A stretch of 64,000 bases of DNA. It comes from an uncultured Rikenellaceae bacterium. GTDB lineage: Bacteria > Bacteroidota > Bacteroidia > Bacteroidales > Rikenellaceae. Shown here piece after piece: positions 17,706 through 26,949 of this stretch. The translations under genes and the position numbers were made by a program. The notes below the pieces were generated by a model, which saw only the letters and a program-made list of their open reading frames with translations, was not told the DNA's origin and searched no databases. The stretch spans positions 124,001 through 188,000 of the forward strand of contig CAMQVY010000002.1 of the NCBI GenBank assembly GCA_947038405.1, read 5' to 3'. Every line of letters starts with the position of its first letter. Positions within the stretch are counted from its first letter, which is position 1.

Positions 17706-20528
17706 TTAAATAGGCAGTGATATTCCCCCACCTATAACCACCCCATTTTTATTACTAGGCTTGTATATAGATATTGAAATTGCAGTGTTGAGAGACGCTG
17801 GAATCCTAATAGGATTAAAGTCAAACGACAACTCTCCACCATAAGAGTAGACATTATGAAAACTTCCAACCATATCTTTATATCTAGCAAAATCACCAGA
17901 TAGGTTTAAACGTATTCGTCTAAAATATATTATAGATGGAATCCCCGCATCAGGGTAACATAATGGCAGTTGATAATCTGCTGCAAATGATACATATTCG
18001 TTTGTTGCAAAATCAAGATTAGCCCCTCTTGGAGACAATTGGTTTCGTCTAAAGTTATAATGCCCATCCTTTTGAGACTGCACAACTCCTCGAAGCATTA
18101 AGCTGTGATGTTTTGCTACACCAGGAAGGTATCCTCTAGCATATAAGCTCCATATTGATCCGAAGTCGGTTCTAAATGGATTAATAGTATATGATGCGCT
18201 CACTGCATATCCGAATTTAGGTAAAAAATCTCTAAAAGCCATACGAACATTGTCAATATACATAATTGACGCTGTAAGGCTTTGCAATCCAGACTTTGAG
18301 TAATCAGTAAGCTGCTCATTAGCCATAAGTGTGTTATCATGGTATAGTTCAATAGATGGGGTAAGATAGCGCAAATTGTATCCCGAACTAAGTCTTAAAG
18401 GTAGATACATCCTACCAGAAATATCGAAGTGATTTTTAAGTTTAATTACAGATGGAGTCGCCATATTTACATATTGATCTCCTCCCCCATACGTCGCTCT
18501 CACTTCAAACTTGGGAGCTAACCCCAAATAATTAAAACCACCTGTCACCATAGAGCCTTTATCTGTCCAACCATAGCTCAAAAACGAAGTCATTGACGAT
18601 AGTAAATTTTGCGATAATAGTGTAACACCTGCACGAATATTAAATTTACTATTAATAAGTTCATATGGGCTAAACGACATCGGAGCCCAACTATGTACCT
18701 TGAAGAGATGTAACCCTTTACGATATGGCTTCTCCTCCATTTTATCACTCTGTACCGTATCAATATAGACTGTATCAACATTCATTACATCCCATTTTCT
18801 ACGATAAGGATTAACTCTATTCGATGGTAAAAACGCATACTCTACCCTCTTCATAGAGTCGATATTCAACTCTTGTATTGCAGGTAAGTATCCACTCCTT
18901 ACCGTAGCGTAAGTTGTCAGAGTCAACTCTTTGCCATCATTTGAAGGAGTTCCATCAAATGATCCATATTTTGAAGTCGTAACCTGCCACTGTTGTTCAG
19001 ACTCTAGGTCATACATATGCACCTCATCCTTACCCGATTGAATTGAGTTAAAGTATAGTTTCCCATCTTTTGCCTTTAATCTACTAAGGGTTGAAGCAGT
19101 AGCTCTAGTAACAGATGTGTATGTAAGATCGTCGTTACACTTTCCAATCCACATACCCTGTTGATCTAAAGCTAAGAAATACAATGAATTAGTTACATTA
19201 TCGTATGCTAACCCATATATAGCTATGTCAAGAGGAAATTCCCAAGTTCTATTTTTAGCTACAATATCATATCGTCCATCATACCTATACTCAACATATG
19301 CGACATCTTGCCCCATTGGAGCTGGATATATTGCATTGTAGCACTCTTTATTTACCTTAATTTTTTTAGTTTTAAAATCATAGTTGCAAATTACAGAACC
19401 TACTCTTTGTTGCCATAAAGTACTATTTCGATACTCACTCCAATACAACTTTCCGTCACTATATATTGGTTGAGAGTTTGTGTTTCCGACATACTTGACA
19501 ACACTCTCTTCACCTGTATTTAGGTTTATGTTAACTATACGTTTATACTTATCTAAATCTCTTTTTAGAGCAATAACAATAGAGTCATTAATTTTCGTTG
19601 GAGACTCATATGTTGTATATGAAGTTATAGGCGTTTTAATAAAGGTAGAAGTATTTTGTTCTTTTGGCATAGCAGCCCAATAAGCAAATAGATCATCTTT
19701 GGTCTGATTAAATAGCTTCGTCTCCGAAGTTTTATAATACTTTTTCAGCGCAATTGTAGATGTAAATACTGTGTATGGATATTTCGAAGCATAATAGGTT
19801 AGTTCATTACCTATGTTTTGTTTATATTTATTGTCTGCGAATGCAGCCATTTGATAACCGAGTTGGTAGTGATCTGGAATAAAATCAACGAATGAGCCAC
19901 AAAAATACTTATCAGGTTTATAGAGCGTATCACCCTCACCCGCCATAGCTCTATATTCGATTGTAAAACTAGGTTGTAATCCTCTACCAAAGTTAGTCAT
20001 TTGTGTCTCCGTAAGCACAGCATCCCCCTCCAAAAACCACGTTGGAACAAGCAACCCACCTAATAGTGATCCTTGCTGACCTAATACATACCCAACACCT
20101 TTAAGGAAACGTTTATCAGTATTATTAAAAAGTACCGCATGACGATATTCATGTACAGCAAGTTGTTTAAACCAAGGCGTTGCACTCTGCGCACCGCTAG
20201 GGTTCATAATAAACTCCATTCTTTTAGGGGCTAGAATTACTATTCCGTTGGCTTGGAAATTCTGCGTGTGCATCACAACAGGCATTTTCATAGGTCCATA
20301 CTGGAATCCATATCCAATCTGGTCATGCACTAGATCCATAACCGACATAACTCGCGAAGCATTCTCCTTATAGTAGTCAGGATATACGAATTTAGTATGT
20401 TGCGAATTTGCGCTTTTCCACTTAATAGAATGAGCCGACTCCCCCCAGTCGTAATATTGGGCAGACAATATTGAGGGTAATATTAAGAGTATTATTAGTA
20501 TATGGTACTTAAATCTTTTAATTTCCAT
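17706..20528 (-). CDS. Large secreted zincin / beta-propeller / outer-membrane barrel protein
   Basis: The 940-residue protein starts with a signal peptide (about 1-23, cut after LSA). Residues 60-170 look like an MA-clan metallopeptidase: HEYRH at 126-130 gives two His and a Glu, and WFLEGDA (Glu 167) fits a third zinc ligand. Residues about 290-590 show repeated short strands with KDGKLYFNS and SDGKLYWSE patterns, as in TolB-like propellers. Residues about 630-940 are strand-rich, end in aromatic/hydrophobic alternation, and look like an outer-membrane barrel. I infer an outer-membrane protein carrying a surface or periplasmic zinc protease. The substrate is unknown. Similar proteins are annotated only as hypothetical in Bacteroidetes to my knowledge. 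Confidence 0.7.
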   Translation of the reverse strand: MEIKRFKYHILIILLILPSILSAQYYDWGESAHSIKWKSANSQHTKFVYPDYYKENASRVMSVMDLVHDQIGYGFQYGPMKMPVVMHTQNFQANGIVILAPKRMEFIMNPSGAQSATPWFKQLAVHEYRHAVLFNNTDKRFLKGVGYVLGQQGSLLGGLLVPTWFLEGDAVLTETQMTNFGRGLQPSFTIEYRAMAGEGDTLYKPDKYFCGSFVDFIPDHYQLGYQMAAFADNKYKQNIGNELTYYASKYPYTVFTSTIALKKYYKTSETKLFNQTKDDLFAYWAAMPKEQNTSTFIKTPITSYTTYESPTKINDSIVIALKRDLDKYKRIVNINLNTGEESVVKYVGNTNSQPIYSDGKLYWSEYRNSTLWQQRVGSVICNYDFKTKKIKVNKECYNAIYPAPMGQDVAYVEYRYDGRYDIVAKNRTWEFPLDIAIYGLAYDNVTNSLYFLALDQQGMWIGKCNDDLTYTSVTRATASTLSRLKAKDGKLYFNSIQSGKDEVHMYDLESEQQWQVTTSKYGSFDGTPSNDGKELTLTTYATVRSGYLPAIQELNIDSMKRVEYAFLPSNRVNPYRRKWDVMNVDTVYIDTVQSDKMEEKPYRKGLHLFKVHSWAPMSFSPYELINSKFNIRAGVTLLSQNLLSSMTSFLSYGWTDKGSMVTGGFNYLGLAPKFEVRATYGGGDQYVNMATPSVIKLKNHFDISGRMYLPLRLSSGYNLRYLTPSIELYHDNTLMANEQLTDYSKSGLQSLTASIMYIDNVRMAFRDFLPKFGYAVSASYTINPFRTDFGSIWSLYARGYLPGVAKHHSLMLRGVVQSQKDGHYNFRRNQLSPRGANLDFATNEYVSFAADYQLPLCYPDAGIPSIIYFRRIRLNLSGDFARYKDMVGSFHNVYSYGGELSFDFNPIRIPASLNTAISISIYKPSNKNGVVIGGGISLPI

Positions 20529-20630
20529 TTTATATCGTTGATTATTTCTATTACAACATCGCTTTAAGTTTATCGAAACAACCCACCACGAATTGTTCTG
20601 CGATACTGTATGGAGCGATACAACTAGTAT

Positions 20631-20978
20631 TTAATTTCCAGCTTTTTTGGCTTTGTACCCCTCTTTAGTCAATATTTCAACGACACGATCTCTGAAGTCA
20701 CCTTGAATAATAATCTCACCATCTTTTGCGGTACCACCGACACCACACTTACTTTTCAGCATTTTAGCTAGTACGTTAATACTATCGTCACTACCAACAA
20801 ACCCTTTAATAAGAGTTACTTTTTTCCCTGCACGTTGTTTTTTATCCAACCAGACTCTCAGGTTTTGTTTATTAGGCTCTAAAGGCTCCAGATTCTCCTC
20901 CTGCGTATCCTCATAAGAGAAGTCAGGGTTTGTTGAATATACTACATTTAGGCGTGATTTCCAATCGTTATTGCTCAT
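20631..20978 (-). CDS. SUI1/YciH-family translation initiation factor
   Basis: This 115-residue protein belongs to the eIF1-like SUI1 family, small ribosome-binding proteins that affect start-codon choice; the bacterial role (YciH) is not fully known. I start at the ATG at 20978 because the alternative adds only seven hydrophobic residues. The core is in the second half: KQRAGKKVTLIKGFVGSD, then KSKCGVGGTAKDGEIIIQGD, the signature SUI1 segment. The N-terminal half is Glu/Asn-rich and probably flexible. Confidence 0.88.
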   Translation of the reverse strand: MSNNDWKSRLNVVYSTNPDFSYEDTQEENLEPLEPNKQNLRVWLDKKQRAGKKVTLIKGFVGSDDSINVLAKMLKSKCGVGGTAKDGEIIIQGDFRDRVVEILTKEGYKAKKAGN

Positions 20979-21177
20979 AATAATTTTAATAAGATACATC
21001 TTCTGTGCAAAGTTAACAGAAACTATTAAAAAAGAGAAGTTCTACATAAGTTTTAGCGAATAGAGTGATTAAAATCGGATTAAATAGAGTATTTATTACG
21101 ATCTTCCCCATGTTCATTGTCCAATTAATAATTTCGATAATAAGTATCTATTTAGGTATTTATTAAAAATAAAATAG

Positions 21178-21185
21178 TATATTTG
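21178..21185 (+). promoter_or_regulatory. -7 box for the TOPRIM-like gene
   Basis: TATATTTG matches the Bacteroidetes -7 consensus and lies 33 bases before the ATG at 21219. A -33 box is not clear. Confidence 0.45.
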
Positions 21186-21218
21186 GGTTCGCAACATCAA
21201 TAAATATTCGATTATAAA

Positions 21219-22280
21219 ATGAGTGGACGCTTTAAAAAGAGAGAAAGGAAGTCAACACGACGAGATTGGAGCCGAGGCACTAATCAGGAAGAATGGGGTT
21301 TATCAGAGTATGATGCACCTGTTCAGCTTCCACAACGTCTAGCAGTTCCCCATGGGACAAAGCTTGTTAAGATATATGTTGAAGGTTATGGAGACATTCC
21401 ATTTTGGCGTGATATTTTCAATCGTTATGAGAGCAGTTCTATTACGTTTGAGATCAATGTACCACAGCGTCCAGACCTTGCCAAGGGCAAAAAGGTGCTC
21501 CTGAGCATGTTAGACGATAGTAATAGTTCGCAATTACTATGTACCGACAGTGACTTTGACTATTTATTTGAGAATGACACTACTGAATCCCAGCTACTGA
21601 ACAACTCCCCCTATATGCTCCACACCTATGCTTATGCAGCGGAGAATTTACGATGCTATGCCCCCTCACTGCACAACATATGCGTTAAAGCAACAAAAAA
21701 TGACACTAAGATTTTTGATTTTGAGAAGTTTTTAGCGGAGTACTCAGCGATCATCTATCCATTATTTTTATGGTATGCCTACTCAGCTAATAAAGCAACA
21801 GAGCGTGTCTTTTCACTCCTTGATTTCAAGAGTAGCGTTAAACTGAACTATTTAGATGTTGACAACAATGGTCACGAGACTCTACTATGGTTATCCAATC
21901 AGGTAGACAAGCGGTTACACTCCCTAGAGAGCAGTTATCCGAATTGGGATAATAAGATTAATAAATTTAGGGAAAGACTAGAGTTGAAAGGTGTTTCATC
22001 CCACAACGTCTATCTTTTCATGCAGGGGCATACTCTTATGGACAACGTTGTTATGATTGTATTACAAGCTGTATGTGAGAAGCTAAAACAGATCAGTACC
22101 TATCGAATAAACACATCAAAGAAACAGGGACAAGCACTCAAAAATGAGTTAAGCAACTATAATAATAGCATCCGCAATGTACGCGACATTCTCACTGAGA
22201 ATGAAGATTATAAAGATTGCTTTTTGTACCAACGACTAGAGAAGGACATTGAGAACTACATCGCCTCACTAACAAAATAG
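21219..22280 (+). CDS. DUF4435-like protein with TOPRIM-type motifs
   Basis: The 353-residue soluble protein has a basic N-terminus (KKRERKSTRRDWSR). The core reads VKIYVEGYGDIPFWRDIF, LLCTDSDFDYLF and YAYAAENLRCY. A Glu in a VEG loop followed by a DxD motif is the pattern of TOPRIM nucleotidyl-transferase/nuclease domains, and the whole matches my memory of the DUF4435 family, some members of which sit with ATPases in OLD-like defence systems. No ATPase partner is adjacent: both neighbours are unrelated, so its role is open. It has its own -7 box. A nuclease function is inference. Confidence 0.6.
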   Translation: MSGRFKKRERKSTRRDWSRGTNQEEWGLSEYDAPVQLPQRLAVPHGTKLVKIYVEGYGDIPFWRDIFNRYESSSITFEINVPQRPDLAKGKKVLLSMLDDSNSSQLLCTDSDFDYLFENDTTESQLLNNSPYMLHTYAYAAENLRCYAPSLHNICVKATKNDTKIFDFEKFLAEYSAIIYPLFLWYAYSANKATERVFSLLDFKSSVKLNYLDVDNNGHETLLWLSNQVDKRLHSLESSYPNWDNKINKFRERLELKGVSSHNVYLFMQGHTLMDNVVMIVLQAVCEKLKQISTYRINTSKKQGQALKNELSNYNNSIRNVRDILTENEDYKDCFLYQRLEKDIENYIASLTK

Positions 22281-22388
22281 TAGCTCTAAATATCACAAAC
22301 TATATTAAGTTTTCGGCGAATTAAGTTTCAACGAACAAACTAATATTGTTTGTCTTCGATTGCAAATAAAAAAGTTTCATTAAACTTC

Positions 22389-22419
22389 TTTGAAAACTGC
22401 GTTTTACTTCGTAAATTTG
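22389..22419 (+). promoter_or_regulatory. Consensus promoter for the barrel gene at 22450
   Basis: TTTG (22389-22392) and TAAATTTG (22412-22419) are exactly 19 bases apart, a textbook Bacteroidetes promoter. The -33 box and part of the spacer lie inside a sequence resembling the GAAAACTTCGTTTT repeat seen elsewhere in the window. Confidence 0.75.
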
Positions 22420-22432
22420 CTAGGATTTATTA

Positions 22433-22453
22433 ATGAATAAAATTAGACGGTGA
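22433..22453 (+). other. Six-codon upstream ORF overlapping a GTG start
   Basis: An ATG at 22433 opens a frame of six codons (MNKIRR) that ends in TGA at 22451-22453. The last G of its sixth codon and the TG of the stop form the GTG start of the next gene. It lies directly downstream of a strong promoter. It could couple translation to the GTG start, or be chance. Confidence 0.3.
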
Positions 22454-23499
22454 GAATACATAAAACGTTAGCGACACTACTATTAATTTTCACAACAACT
22501 GCACTATTTGGTCAGGAGTTCATTTGGGACGTTAGGTTTTCTAGTCAATTTGACAACAGAGAGTACAACACGACCCTTACAAACTCACAGACTCTATTTG
22601 GGGCGAGATTAACCCCACAGGTCGGTATTGGTTGGGGACATAACAGTCTCAACATAGGGACAGATATAATGGCAGATTTCGGAGCACCCACACTCTTCAC
22701 AGACCCAACACTACTCCTCTACTACGCATATAACTCAACTAAATTTGACGCTTACATGGGAGTTTTTCCTCGCACAAAAATGCAAGGAGACTATTCATCA
22801 CTCTTTTTCAGTCGGACAACAGAGTTTTACGATCCTAATCTTGATGGCTTTATGCTTCAATATTCAGGTAATAAGGGATATATTGAGATTGGCATTGATT
22901 GGTGTGGATTGAGTCATGGAGCCGCCCGCGAGCGATTTATGATATTCAGTTCAGGAGGTATTAATGGAGATCTATTTTTTGCTGGTTACAACGCTTCAAT
23001 ATTCCATTTCGCAGCATCAGAAGAGGTTACTGGAGTTGTTGACAACGTTCTATTCTACCCCTATATTGGAGTAAATGTCACTAAATTCGTACCGCTAGAT
23101 ATATTGAACGTACAGGTAGGCTGGGTACAGGGTCTCCACAAAGATAGGACATATGAGAGTTCATTTAACATGTGCGAAGGAGTTCAAATAGATCTTCGAG
23201 CAGAGAAATGGGGAGTCGGAGTTGAGAATACACTCTACTTAGGTGAGGGTCAAATGCCATATAATAGTATGTACGGCTCAGGTCTCTATTTTGGCGATCC
23301 GTATTACAATACAGATTCTGGAATCTACAATAAATTAGAGGTCTACTGGCACCCATTTAAAGGGGAGTTATTCGACCTAAAAGTTTCATCTCGCCACCAC
23401 TATGATGGCTACGTATGGGGCTGTCAACAACTGTTAACCCTAAATATCAACATTAACAAAAGGTCATTCAAAAACAGAGTAAAATACGAAAAAGAGTAA
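22450..23499 (+). CDS. Outer-membrane beta-barrel protein, GTG start
   Basis: The 349-residue product has a signal peptide (about 1-21, ending TALFGQ). The remainder alternates aromatic and polar residues with many Gly and Tyr, as in outer-membrane barrels (GIGWGHNSLNIGTDI, LEVYWHPFKGELFDLKVSSR). I recognise no specific family. It starts with GTG, overlapping the stop of a six-codon ORF. It ends three bases before kdsA and is probably co-transcribed with kdsA-kdsD, which suggests an envelope role, but this is only context. Confidence 0.7.
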   Translation: MRIHKTLATLLLIFTTTALFGQEFIWDVRFSSQFDNREYNTTLTNSQTLFGARLTPQVGIGWGHNSLNIGTDIMADFGAPTLFTDPTLLLYYAYNSTKFDAYMGVFPRTKMQGDYSSLFFSRTTEFYDPNLDGFMLQYSGNKGYIEIGIDWCGLSHGAARERFMIFSSGGINGDLFFAGYNASIFHFAASEEVTGVVDNVLFYPYIGVNVTKFVPLDILNVQVGWVQGLHKDRTYESSFNMCEGVQIDLRAEKWGVGVENTLYLGEGQMPYNSMYGSGLYFGDPYYNTDSGIYNKLEVYWHPFKGELFDLKVSSRHHYDGYVWGCQQLLTLNININKRSFKNRVKYEKE

Positions 23500-23502
23500 G
23501 CC

Positions 23503-24267
23503 ATGTTTAAAATAGAAAAACCTATATTCATTGCAGGACCATGTGTCATAGAGAGTGAGGAGCTACTAGACGTTGTAGCTCAAGAGCTTTGCCGACTACG
23601 CGACAAACTTGATATTCAAATAGTTTTTAAAGCGTCATTTGACAAGGCAAATAGAACATCAATCAGCTCATTTAGAGGTCCAGGAGTTGATCGAGGAGTT
23701 GAGATGTTATCACGAATCAAAGAGAAATATAACCTACCGATAACTACCGATGTACATGAATCTACCCACGTAGCAAAAGTTGCTGAGGTAGCTGATATAC
23801 TTCAGATTCCAGCCTTTTTGTGTCGTCAAACAGATCTACTACTTGCAGCAGCAGCTACAGGTAAGATTGTCAATATCAAAAAAGCTCAATTTTTATCGGC
23901 AGATGATATGAAATACCCCGTACAGAAGGTAACAGAGAGTTGCACTTCAGATGTATGGCTAACAGAGCGAGGTAATATGTATGGCTATAACAACTTAGTT
24001 GTAGATTTTAGAAATGTATCGGATATGACTAAAATCACAGAGCGAGTTATTATGGACTGCACCCACTCAGTACAGCGACCAGGAGGAGCCGGAGGAACAA
24101 CAGGAGGCAACAGAGAGTTTGTCCCAGCTATGGCACTTGCAGCCAAAGCATTTGGAGCAAATGGCTTCTTTTTTGAGGTACATCCTAATCCTGATTGTGC
24201 TCTAAGTGACGGACCAAATATGCTCTATTTAAGTGAATTAGAAACAGTAATAAAATCACTATTATGA
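23503..24267 (+). CDS. kdsA: 3-deoxy-8-phosphooctulonate synthase (Kdo-8-P synthase)
   Basis: KdsA condenses phosphoenolpyruvate with arabinose 5-phosphate to give Kdo 8-phosphate for lipopolysaccharide inner core. The 254-residue TIM barrel opens with IFIAGPCVIESEE. The substrate loop is KASFDKANRTS, and VTESCTSDVWLTERG and DCTHSVQRPGG follow. The stop codon overlaps the kdsD start (ATGA). Pairing with the enzyme that makes its substrate confirms the assignment. Confidence 0.96.
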   Translation: MFKIEKPIFIAGPCVIESEELLDVVAQELCRLRDKLDIQIVFKASFDKANRTSISSFRGPGVDRGVEMLSRIKEKYNLPITTDVHESTHVAKVAEVADILQIPAFLCRQTDLLLAAAATGKIVNIKKAQFLSADDMKYPVQKVTESCTSDVWLTERGNMYGYNNLVVDFRNVSDMTKITERVIMDCTHSVQRPGGAGGTTGGNREFVPAMALAAKAFGANGFFFEVHPNPDCALSDGPNMLYLSELETVIKSLL

Positions 24268-25217
24268 TAAGTCAAATAAAGCAATATGCCATTGACACCT
24301 TTAAAGTAGAGTCTGCCGCTATCAGTAATTTGACTAATCTACTAACAGATGATTTTGACAATTCAGTTACCGACACATTAAATTGCAAGGGTAAATTAAT
24401 TGTTATCGGAATGGGTAAAAGTGGATTAATTGGGAGTAAAATTGCTGCGACATTAGCGAGTACTGGCACTCCATCATTTTTCTTACACCCTGGTGAGGCG
24501 TATCATGGAGATTTGGGAATGATTTCGTGCGATGATATTATCTTAGCCATATCTAACTCAGGTCAAACTGACGAAATATTGAAACTTATCCCATTTTTAG
24601 AGCAGAATAAGAACATTGTTATTGCGATGACAGGACGTCCAGAATCGACTCTTGCAAAGCACTCGAAATACCATCTAAACATAGCAGTACAAGACGAAGC
24701 GTGTCCGTTGCAACTAGCACCGACATCATCAACAACTGCAACCCTTGCAATGGGAGATGCTTTTGCTATGGCTTTGATGCACGAACGAGGATTTAAGGCT
24801 GAAGATTTCGCAAGATTTCATCCAGGAGGCTCATTAGGTCGCAAGTTACTAACAAAAGTAAAGGATGTTATGAGAAGTGATAATCTTCCATGCGTTCCTC
24901 CAACGATGAAACTAAGTGATGTTATTATCGAGATAAGCAACGCAAGATTAGGTATTGCGATTGTTTTGGATGGAGATAATATTGAAGGTATTGTAACAGA
25001 TGGAGATGTTAGACGCGCGATGCTAAAGTATCAGAATAACTTTTTCGATATAAGTGTAAATGACGTAATGACAAAGAGTCCAAAAACCGTCTCTGAAAAC
25101 TCCCGAATTACAGAGGCAGAAGAGATGATGATAAAGAATAAAATACACTCCTTAATTGTGGTCTCTGAAAATAATTACCTATCAGGAATTATTGAATTTT
25201 ACGACACAATGCCATAG
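24264..25217 (+). CDS. kdsD: Arabinose-5-phosphate isomerase (KpsF/GutQ family)
   Basis: KdsD converts ribulose 5-phosphate to arabinose 5-phosphate, the substrate of KdsA. The 317-residue protein has an N-terminal SIS domain with GMGKSGLIGSKIAATLASTGTPSFFLHP (positions about 50-78, given in part) and NSGQTDEI. Two CBS domains follow from about residue 205 to the end (DNIEGIVTDGDVRR, VMTKSP, LIVVSENNYLSGI). It overlaps kdsA by four bases, implying coupled translation. Confidence 0.95.
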   Translation: MISQIKQYAIDTFKVESAAISNLTNLLTDDFDNSVTDTLNCKGKLIVIGMGKSGLIGSKIAATLASTGTPSFFLHPGEAYHGDLGMISCDDIILAISNSGQTDEILKLIPFLEQNKNIVIAMTGRPESTLAKHSKYHLNIAVQDEACPLQLAPTSSTTATLAMGDAFAMALMHERGFKAEDFARFHPGGSLGRKLLTKVKDVMRSDNLPCVPPTMKLSDVIIEISNARLGIAIVLDGDNIEGIVTDGDVRRAMLKYQNNFFDISVNDVMTKSPKTVSENSRITEAEEMMIKNKIHSLIVVSENNYLSGIIEFYDTMP

Positions 25218-25278
25218 TATATATTTTAGTTTAATGATACGACCGCACTTGGACTATACTCGCTACTCACAGAGAATA

Positions 25279-26313
25279 TTAGAAAAACTCTTCTCTATAG
25301 TTGTAAGTAGCTCGCAACTCTTCAAAGTCTTCATAATTAGCTTTTAGTGTTGCCGTTTCAGTCACTAAGTCACAATATTTTATAATAGAGCTACAAACAT
25401 CACTCCATACGGTGTGAGTTTTGGCTCTATTTTTTTGCACATCACTCGGAAACCAATCGTTAATTGGAATCTCCAAATATTCAGCAATAGTTTTTACTGA
25501 CATAGCGGTAGCCGTAGCTTTCCCTTGCTTTGAGTACCCTGCAATATGCGGCGTAGCAACATCTACAGAGCTAAGTAGTTCGAGGTTAATCATGGGTTCA
25601 AACTCCCATGTATCGACACAACAACACCCACCACGCTCTATGTGAGCAATTAGGGCTTGCGTCTCCACCACTTCACCCCGTGAGGAGTTAAATATAACAG
25701 TATCTTTAGATATCCTACCAACATTATTAATATTTAGCATATGAAATGTTGGGTAATCAACCTGACGTCTAAGAGGTGTATGAAAAGTTATTATATCACA
25801 AGATTTTAAGATAATCTCAAACTCAACAAACCCATCAGCTGCACTTAATTTTTCAGAATTAACTCTAGGCGGGTCACACTTTAGCACATTAAACCCCCAA
25901 GATTCAGCAAATTCAGCAACCAGAGACCCAACGTGTCCAACCCCAACAACACCAATAGTTTTATCGGCAGGCTTCCAATCAAACTTTTCAGACATTAACA
26001 CAAGAGATGCTGACACCCATTGCAAAACTCCTCTTGCATTACAACCCTGAGCACTTTCAACAATAATTCCACTGTTTCGACACCACTCTAAGTCAATATG
26101 ATCTGTTCCGATTGTAGCTGTTACAATAATCTTAACGCTACTATTTTCTAATAGTTTTGCATTACATTTAGTTCTTGTCCTAACAATAAGAGCTACTGTA
26201 TTTTCGAGATCCTTAGGTGATATTTCATCTCCCTTTAGATACTCAACGGATGCAAATGGTTCAAATATACCCTTAATATATGGTATATCTTTATCTATAA
26301 TTATCTTAGCCAT
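25279..26313 (-). CDS. pdxB: 4-phosphoerythronate dehydrogenase
   Basis: PdxB oxidises 4-phosphoerythronate in the DXP-independent pyridoxal phosphate pathway. The 344-residue D-2-hydroxyacid dehydrogenase has the Rossmann motif GVVGVGHVGSLVAEFA near residue 120, TATIGTDHIDLEWC, VIFNSSRGEVVETQAL and the active-site His in VATPHIAGYS. The N-terminus KIIIDKDIPYIKGIFE and the C-terminal extension are typical of PdxB rather than SerA. It is transcribed alone, 61 bases from convergent kdsD. Confidence 0.92.
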   Translation of the reverse strand: MAKIIIDKDIPYIKGIFEPFASVEYLKGDEISPKDLENTVALIVRTRTKCNAKLLENSSVKIIVTATIGTDHIDLEWCRNSGIIVESAQGCNARGVLQWVSASLVLMSEKFDWKPADKTIGVVGVGHVGSLVAEFAESWGFNVLKCDPPRVNSEKLSAADGFVEFEIILKSCDIITFHTPLRRQVDYPTFHMLNINNVGRISKDTVIFNSSRGEVVETQALIAHIERGGCCCVDTWEFEPMINLELLSSVDVATPHIAGYSKQGKATATAMSVKTIAEYLEIPINDWFPSDVQKNRAKTHTVWSDVCSSIIKYCDLVTETATLKANYEDFEELRATYNYREEFF

Positions 26314-26367
26314 GACAACAATAATTTACAAGAAACTAAATTACAAAAAAGTTATTAATAATATAAA

Positions 26368-26427
26368 GTTTTACGTCGCAGTAAATTCCCAGTCAAATTT
26401 GACTAAAAACTCACTACGACGCAAAAC
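26368..26427. repeat. Nested inverted repeat between yqeY and pdxB
   Basis: An outer imperfect repeat (26368-26382 with 26413-26427, 13 of 15 pairs) encloses a perfect 14-base palindrome AGTCAAATTTGACT (26391-26404). It lies downstream of yqeY and upstream of pdxB, so it may end the yqeY transcript. No U tract is obvious. Confidence 0.5.
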
Positions 26428-26459
26428 GTGTAAAAATATTTTGATTCGACCTCTAGTAT

Positions 26460-26915
26460 TTAAGCTAGAAGTTCTTTTACTTTATTAGACACATCTTTCC
26501 CGTCAGCCTTACCAGCCAACTCTTTAGATGCAATACCCATCACTTTACCCATATCTTTCATTGAGCTAGCACCTACTTTTTCGATAATAGCTTTTACTGC
26601 TTCAGTCAACTCTACGTCAGACATTTGAGCAGGAAGAAACTCTTTAAGTACAGCAACTTGAGCCATTTCGTATTCACAAAGATCCTCACGGCCTTGAGTT
26701 TTATAAACCTCTGCGCTATCAATCCCTTGCTTTGCAAGTTTAGTTATTATCTTCAACACATCAGCATCAGTGATATCCTCATGGTTAGTACCCGAAGTTT
26801 TAAACTCTATTATATATTTCTTAACACTTCTAAGTATATCACGACGAATCGCATCTTTACTCTTCATTGCCTCTTTAATACCTTCGCTAATTGACTCTTC
26901 TAAATTCATGGTCAC
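26460..26915 (-). CDS. GatB/YqeY domain protein
   Basis: The 151-residue protein is the stand-alone YqeY form of the tail domain of GatB. The family signature is visible as KSKDAIRRDILRSVKK near the N-terminus (here AMKSKDAIRRDILRSV) and ELAGKADGKDVSNKVKELL at the C-terminus. GatB tails bind tRNA; the role of free YqeY is not established. It lies 34 bases after ffh on the same strand. Confidence 0.9.
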   Translation of the reverse strand: MTMNLEESISEGIKEAMKSKDAIRRDILRSVKKYIIEFKTSGTNHEDITDADVLKIITKLAKQGIDSAEVYKTQGREDLCEYEMAQVAVLKEFLPAQMSDVELTEAVKAIIEKVGASSMKDMGKVMGIASKELAGKADGKDVSNKVKELLA

Positions 26916-26949
26916 AATTTTTATATTATAATTAATAATCTCTCAGTAT

